Part shown: piece by piece, positions 59,877 to 64,000 of the stretch
How positions within the stretch are numbered: the stretch's first letter is position 1
Layout of the letters: each line of letters begins with the position of its first letter
Source: Cellvibrionaceae bacterium AOL6
Lineage (GTDB): Bacteria; Pseudomonadota; Gammaproteobacteria; Pseudomonadales; Cellvibrionaceae
DNA length: 64,000 nt
Assembly (NCBI GenBank): GCA_003265435.1
Contig: NOXC01000008.1
Coordinates: 1 to 64,000 of the forward strand
Direction: 5' to 3'
Made by a program: the position numbers and the translations under genes
The notes under the pieces: generated by a model
Told to the model about the DNA's origin: nothing
Database searches by the model: none
What the model saw: the letters and a program-made list of their open reading frames with translations, nothing else

Positions 59877-60881
59877 ATGCGATCTACTACTCTCGGTTCA
59901 TCCAACTCGCCAAAGTTCTCGTCCCCACTACTATTTGCGCTAGCGCTAGATGGCAACGGCGGCGCAGAAGCGCTAGATGGACTCGATAGTGCACTGCGGC
60001 ACGCGGGGCCGGTCTGGTGTCACTTTGACGCGAACGTATCCGGTGCTCAGGAGGAGATTTTAAAGCTCGTGCCAGAAATTGATGAACATAGCCTTTCCGC
60101 AATATTCAATGAGGAAGCTAGGCCACGAGTGCTATCTGTGGACAAGGGTACTTTAATTATTTTACGAGGAATCAATCACAATGAAGGCGCAGAGCCTGAA
60201 GATATGATAGGTGTTCGCCTCTGGATCAGCAAGGATCGGTTAGTAAGTCTACGATATCGCAAGTCAAGGGCACTGATGGAAGTAGCCGGACAACTTGATC
60301 AAGGGCGAGGAGGTCAATCTCTAGGAGATGTTGTCAGTATGATCTGTGCTCGTTTGTTTAGTTTTATCGAACACACTATTTCTACATTAAACGAGGGACT
60401 CGATGAAGTTGAAGCACAGATGCTCGATAACCCTCAACGACAATTTAGAGAGCATATTTCCGATATTCGCAAGTCCGCAATATTATTAAGACGATACATT
60501 TATCCCCAAAAAGATGCCATTTCTGACCTTCGTCGCTTAGAGCTAGAATGGCTTACGAAAACACATCAACGTCGGCTGCATGAAAGTCAGGATTCATTGC
60601 TTCGCAGCATCGAAGAGCTAGATGCAATTCGTGAGCGAGCTCAGATTGTAAAAGATGAACTCATGAACTCCCTATCAGACAAGCTAAATCGTAACTTATA
60701 TCTATTGTCCGTTATAACAGCTATTTTTCTACCCTTAGGATTCTTAACGGGCTTGTTCGGCATTAATATTGGCGGAATGCCAGGTATCAATGATGAGCAT
60801 GCATTCGGTATATTCACGACCGCATTGGCGGGAGTTGTGTTGATTCAGATTGTTCTTTTTCGTCTTTGGCGTTGGTTCTAG
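59877..60881 (+). CDS. zntB: CorA-family divalent cation transporter, ZntB-like
   Basis: 334 residues. A cytoplasmic alpha/beta domain is followed by a long helix and two C-terminal membrane segments (LLSVITAIFLPLGFLTGLFG and a second ending VLIQIVLF). The metal-entry motif is GINIGGMPG, the GxN-type loop typical of ZntB rather than CorA's YGMNF. It therefore probably moves Zn2+ (or other divalent ions) across the inner membrane. The frame has more A+T-rich codons than neighbours (for example TTATATCTATTG), which may reflect transfer. Starts after the small ORF and converges on the GGDEF gene. Confidence 0.85.
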   Translation: MRSTTLGSSNSPKFSSPLLFALALDGNGGAEALDGLDSALRHAGPVWCHFDANVSGAQEEILKLVPEIDEHSLSAIFNEEARPRVLSVDKGTLIILRGINHNEGAEPEDMIGVRLWISKDRLVSLRYRKSRALMEVAGQLDQGRGGQSLGDVVSMICARLFSFIEHTISTLNEGLDEVEAQMLDNPQRQFREHISDIRKSAILLRRYIYPQKDAISDLRRLELEWLTKTHQRRLHESQDSLLRSIEELDAIRERAQIVKDELMNSLSDKLNRNLYLLSVITAIFLPLGFLTGLFGINIGGMPGINDEHAFGIFTTALAGVVLIQIVLFRLWRWF

Positions 60882-60895
60882 GTGTTATGCAACAA

Positions 60896-61840
60896 TCAAC
60901 TCAAAAACGTAATTTGATTCTTCCCTGCGGTTTTGCTCTCGTACATCTGTTCATCCGCACGAGTCAGTAACGTTTCCGTGGTCAAGCCGGAATGCCATTC
61001 CACAACGCCCATACTGGCAGATACTTGAATCCGATGGGTTTTGTTTTCAATCGCAATGATGTACGGCTTAGTGATCAACTCAAGCTTCTTTTCCAATACC
61101 GCCGAAATTTCATCTCTGTGTTTGTAATTCGTCAGCAGCATGACAAATTCATCACCACCTAGGCGCGCGACAAAATCGGATCGACGAAGATCTTCTCTTA
61201 ATCTGCGACTCGTCTCGATCAGTAGTTCATCGCCGACGCGATGACCGAGTTGATCATTCACGCCTTTAAAATCATCCAGGTCCACCATCACAAAGGCCAG
61301 ACTTGATGCATTGCGCTTGCTTTGTTCTACCAGCGTGTCGAGTTTTTTGTACAACGCCGAACGGTTTGGCAGTTTCGTCAGAGGGTCTTCGTCGGCGCGT
61401 TTTTTCAGTTCCAGCAGCAAACGATGCCGTTCTAGCGCATAGGCAACACTGCGTGACAGCGAGTGCGTGGAAGCCTGCTTTTTCGGGAGGTAGTCTGCCG
61501 CACCTGCCTTAATCGCACTTCGCCCTACGGTTTCTTCATTGAGCCCCGTTAACACAATGACCGGCACGTCGGGATGATGATTCAGGAAGCGATGCAGTGT
61601 CGGGAGGCCATCCGAATCTTCAAGATTGAGATCTAGTAACACAAGGTCCACAGGGAAATCCCCGAGCGTTTTAAAAGCCTTGTCGAGTGTCGTGGCGTGA
61701 TGAATGCTGTACTTACAGGCATGATCATAGGCGAGTAGCTCTTTGACCAAATAGAAGTCATCGACGTCATCCTCTACTACGAGCAAGCCAATAAATTGCT
61801 GAATATCCGACACATCACTCGTATCTATATCATGAAACAT
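60896..61840 (-). CDS. Response regulator with GGDEF domain (probable diguanylate cyclase)
   Basis: 314 residues. The N-terminal REC domain has GLLVVEDDVDDFYLV, VDLVLLDLNLEDSDGLPTLH and a Lys near GAADYLPKK; the phosphoacceptor Asp is in LLDLNLE. The C-terminal GGDEF domain has the intact active site RLGGDEFVMLL preceded by a product-inhibition RxxD (RRSD), so it likely makes cyclic di-GMP from GTP. It is the third gene of the kinase operon, five bases after the preceding stop. Phosphorelay control of c-di-GMP output is inferred. Confidence 0.88.
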   Translation of the reverse strand: MFHDIDTSDVSDIQQFIGLLVVEDDVDDFYLVKELLAYDHACKYSIHHATTLDKAFKTLGDFPVDLVLLDLNLEDSDGLPTLHRFLNHHPDVPVIVLTGLNEETVGRSAIKAGAADYLPKKQASTHSLSRSVAYALERHRLLLELKKRADEDPLTKLPNRSALYKKLDTLVEQSKRNASSLAFVMVDLDDFKGVNDQLGHRVGDELLIETSRRLREDLRRSDFVARLGGDEFVMLLTNYKHRDEISAVLEKKLELITKPYIIAIENKTHRIQVSASMGVVEWHSGLTTETLLTRADEQMYESKTAGKNQITFLS

Positions 61841-61845
61841 CTCAG

Positions 61846-62325
61846 CTACTTCTCCTTCTTCACTGACACCGCGCTTGCTTCCAGCTTGCGCCAGTCAACG
61901 ATATTGACATGCTCAAGCCAGTACTGACAAGTCGTCGCCAGGGTACTGCGGATTTCAGGGAAGCTCAGCGGCTTCACGATATAGGCGTTGGCGCCCAATG
62001 AATAACACTTCCGGACGTCTCCCTCGGAGGCGGAGGTCGTGTAAACCAGAGTTGGGATACAACTCAGCACCTCGTTTTCTCTAAGCGCGGCCAAAAAGCC
62101 AAAACCATCAAGGCGAGGCATATTAATGTCGAGAAATATGACATGAGGGAGACGTTGGCCTTGTTGAAGTGTGTTTTCAAGAAACTGGATCGCCTCCAGT
62201 CCGTCAGCGACTTCCGTCACGACGACGTTAATGTTATTTTCATTCAAGGCGGAAGTGATCAAGTAGCGATCATCTTCGTCATCTTCAATAACCAGCAGCC
62301 GCAATGGCTCTGCGCTAGTGCTCAC
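61846..62325 (-). CDS. Single-domain response regulator (CheY/Rcp-like)
   Basis: 159 residues from GTG at 62325, which overlaps the kinase stop by eleven bases and has GAGG nine bases before it; the frame is open further upstream but inside the kinase. REC-only: LLVIEDDEDDRYLITSAL, IFLDINMPRLDGFGFLAAL with the phosphoacceptor Asp, and a Lys in NAYIVKPLSFPEI. Similar Rcp-type regulators partner hybrid or phytochrome-type kinases. Here the PAS kinase upstream is the likely phosphodonor; no DNA-binding output is present. Confidence 0.88.
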   Translation of the reverse strand: MSTSAEPLRLLVIEDDEDDRYLITSALNENNINVVVTEVADGLEAIQFLENTLQQGQRLPHVIFLDINMPRLDGFGFLAALRENEVLSCIPTLVYTTSASEGDVRKCYSLGANAYIVKPLSFPEIRSTLATTCQYWLEHVNIVDWRKLEASAVSVKKEK

Positions 62326-64000
62326 TGGCTTTATCCTCTTTTTCGAGTTCAATACTGAAAATAGCGCCGACGTCTTTGGGTGCAGCGGTGATGCGACCGC
62401 CATGTGAAACGACAATTTGTCGACATATAGCCAGCCCCATACCCGCACCGGCGACTTCCCTGCCAACGAAGCGTCGGAAGGGCTCAAACAAGTGCTCCGC
62501 CTGCTCGTGCGTAAAGCCTCTCCCCTCATCCATCACGCGGATGATCGTGTGCTTTTCGGATTCACTGAAGTCCAACGAAATAGCGGGAATTTCCCCTGGC
62601 CTCGTGTATTGAATACTGTTCAGAATCAGATTCCGGAGTACCTGTTGAAAGCTGTTGGCCTCAGCGAAAACAATACCATCGTTCAACAGAGTGATGGACG
62701 CCTTCGACACATGGATCTTTTGTGAAAGATCGTCTTTTACCTGATCCACCATGGCCGATAACACCAGGCGCTCTTTTACGAATTTCGTTCTGGAATAACG
62801 CGACAGTTCGAGCAAGCTTTGGATCATCTCACCCATACGTTTTGCGGCATCGCTAATGCGATTCAATTGGAAACGGGCATCACGGTCATCCAACTTGTCT
62901 TGAAGACGCTCTTCGAGCAAGCCGGCGAATGAGCTGATTTTCCTCAATGGTTCTTGTAAGTCATGTGAGGCGGAATACGCAAATCGTTCAAGTGAGGCAT
63001 TGGAACTGGCAAGATCGAGTTCCATGCGTTTTCGTTCGCTGATGTCTTCAATAACGGAAATATAATGGCTCTTCCCACCCACATTGTTAACGACCAAAGC
63101 AATCGTCATGTGTGCCCAGATTTCAGCGCCATCCTGGCGGAGTAGCCGTTGCTCCACCTCGAGCTGCTGGGTTTGTCCCGATAGCAGACTCGACAATTGC
63201 AGGCCCGGAGAATCCGATTCACTCTCTTGCTTGTCGGCGACGGCAATACTTTCTAGCGGAAGATCGATCAGCGCCTGCTCGTCAAAACCGAGAATCTGAC
63301 ATAGCTTCGTGTTGACCTTCATAAAGCGACCGTCGAGATCGATAAATGCCATGCCGACAGCCGCTTGTTCAAAGGTACTGGCGAAATTGACTGCAAGACG
63401 ACGCATTTCGGTTTCGCGTGTCTTGATGTCAGTAATATCGAAAAACGCCCCCAGCATCTCCCTCGCCTTGCCGTCTTCGCGGTAGCTGTAAACGGAGTCA
63501 CGCGAATAGCACCAAATCCAATGTCCCTGCTTGTGCTTGAATCGATACTCAATGCCTACACCGTCTTTGTCCAACTGATTCACGACCTCGTCGAAATGGC
63601 GCTGTATGCTAGGAAGGTCGTCGGGATGGAAGAGTGGCAATAGGCCCGTCATCTCCTGGATTTCACTGAGGTCTTCCAGCGTGTAGCCGGTAATTCTCGT
63701 GTACTCGGGGTTCACGTAGGTGTTGCCAAGTGTTTCCAGATCAAAAATATAGAGCCCTGTGAGCGAGCGTTCGAGCACCTTGTCGAGAAAGCGGGTTTTT
63801 TCCTGCAGCTCTTCCTGCAGTGTACGCAATTGATGGATATTCGTGAGGGTGCCCGACATTAACTTAGGCTTACCTTCTTTATCGAAAAGTGTGTCTCCAC
63901 GCGTGTGCATCCATTCGTAGCGACCACTCGAGGTCTTGCCACGATAAGCAAGGTCAAAACGCTTGCGTTGATCAAAGTGCGCATCGAGAGATTGCTGCAC
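62315..64000 (-). CDS. PAS-domain sensor histidine kinase (5' end beyond the window)
   Basis: The visible 561 residues lack the N-terminus, which lies beyond 64000. There are at least two or three PAS domains (motifs near LYIFDLETLGNTYVNPEYT and MAFIDLDGRFMKVNTKLCQI), each with a PAC tail such as YRFKHKQGHWIWCYSRD. HisKA follows with the phosphoacceptor in FAYSASHDLQEPLRKISSFA. HATPase: N-box NLILNSIQYT, then MDEGRGFTHEQAE and GAGMGLAICRQIVVSHGG. This is a soluble-looking sensor in the part seen; no membrane segment is visible. It heads a three-gene set with a REC-only protein and a REC-GGDEF protein, likely one signalling pathway. Confidence 0.88.
   Translation of the reverse strand: MQQSLDAHFDQRKRFDLAYRGKTSSGRYEWMHTRGDTLFDKEGKPKLMSGTLTNIHQLRTLQEELQEKTRFLDKVLERSLTGLYIFDLETLGNTYVNPEYTRITGYTLEDLSEIQEMTGLLPLFHPDDLPSIQRHFDEVVNQLDKDGVGIEYRFKHKQGHWIWCYSRDSVYSYREDGKAREMLGAFFDITDIKTRETEMRRLAVNFASTFEQAAVGMAFIDLDGRFMKVNTKLCQILGFDEQALIDLPLESIAVADKQESESDSPGLQLSSLLSGQTQQLEVEQRLLRQDGAEIWAHMTIALVVNNVGGKSHYISVIEDISERKRMELDLASSNASLERFAYSASHDLQEPLRKISSFAGLLEERLQDKLDDRDARFQLNRISDAAKRMGEMIQSLLELSRYSRTKFVKERLVLSAMVDQVKDDLSQKIHVSKASITLLNDGIVFAEANSFQQVLRNLILNSIQYTRPGEIPAISLDFSESEKHTIIRVMDEGRGFTHEQAEHLFEPFRRFVGREVAGAGMGLAICRQIVVSHGGRITAAPKDVGAIFSIELEKEDKASEH

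Noticed and set aside
1-64000. tRNA, rRNA or insertion-sequence traces
   Set aside because: No cloverleaf-like sequence, rRNA segment, transposase or long terminal inverted repeats were seen on reading both strands.

Overview
The window reads as chromosome from a marine, polysaccharide-degrading gammaproteobacterium, probably of the Cellvibrionales type (Saccharophagus, Teredinibacter, Gilvimarinus and Marinimicrobium are the kind of relatives I have in mind). That is an inference from gene content: large carbohydrate-type TonB-dependent receptors beside lyases, secreted multidomain enzymes with Pro/Thr/Glu linkers and CBM2/CBM5-type modules, an AA10 LPMO, two GH18 chitinases, and E. coli-like housekeeping genes (rhlE, aqpZ, gpmA, dps). 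I saw no rRNA, tRNA, CRISPR array, insertion sequence, integrase or prophage gene.

Layout. 1-6000: a cut-off AraC-type regulator divergent from a two-gene periplasmic molybdenum hydroxylase (IorA/IorB-like), then an SDR oxidoreductase and the RhlE helicase. 6000-14000: aquaporin Z, then an alginate-type locus (PL6 lyase with two CBM32-like modules, a carbohydrate TonB receptor, a divergent FadR-type GntR regulator). 13900-23000: an iron-acquisition region on alternating strands (PepSY protein, FecA-like receptor, FbpB permease, FbpC ATPase, a His-rich Gly-Glu-repeat lipoprotein, a PKHD hydroxylase, FbpA), with Fur-box-like sites. 23000-27300: an RND efflux pump with its adaptor. 27500-29400: a GH43 enzyme and an SDR. 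29500-34700: a Cus-type Cu(I)/Ag(I) efflux operon whose cusA is split by a one-base homopolymer frameshift. 34800-37050: a three-gene iron-associated membrane operon preceded by a Fur-like box. 37100-47500: a pectin/rhamnogalacturonan-type locus (LamG/CBM35-like lipoprotein, TonB receptor, PL11 lyase lipoprotein, a beta-propeller lipoprotein). 47600-48800: LPMO-CBM2. 49100-53000: NhaD-like antiporter, LuxR-type regulator, GpmA, Dps. 53100-59130: two tandem GH18 chitinases with a pair of perfect LacI/NagR-like palindromes upstream. 59600-64000: a small protein and a ZntB/CorA-type transporter, then a histidine kinase, response regulator and REC-GGDEF operon cut by the window end.

How the genes fit together: three glycan-use loci (alginate-like, rhamnogalacturonan-like, chitin) place secreted or surface enzymes beside outer-membrane receptors or regulators. 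The iron loci combine an outer-membrane receptor, a periplasmic binding protein, an inner-membrane ABC importer and accessory PepSY proteins. The items most worth following are the tandem 12-bp palindromes 31 bp apart before the chitinases, the intercistronic terminator plus probable CTG start between the chitinases, the cusA frameshift, the scrambled iron locus with its (Gly-Glu)12 lipoprotein, and several unassigned inverted repeats close to regulator or receptor genes.
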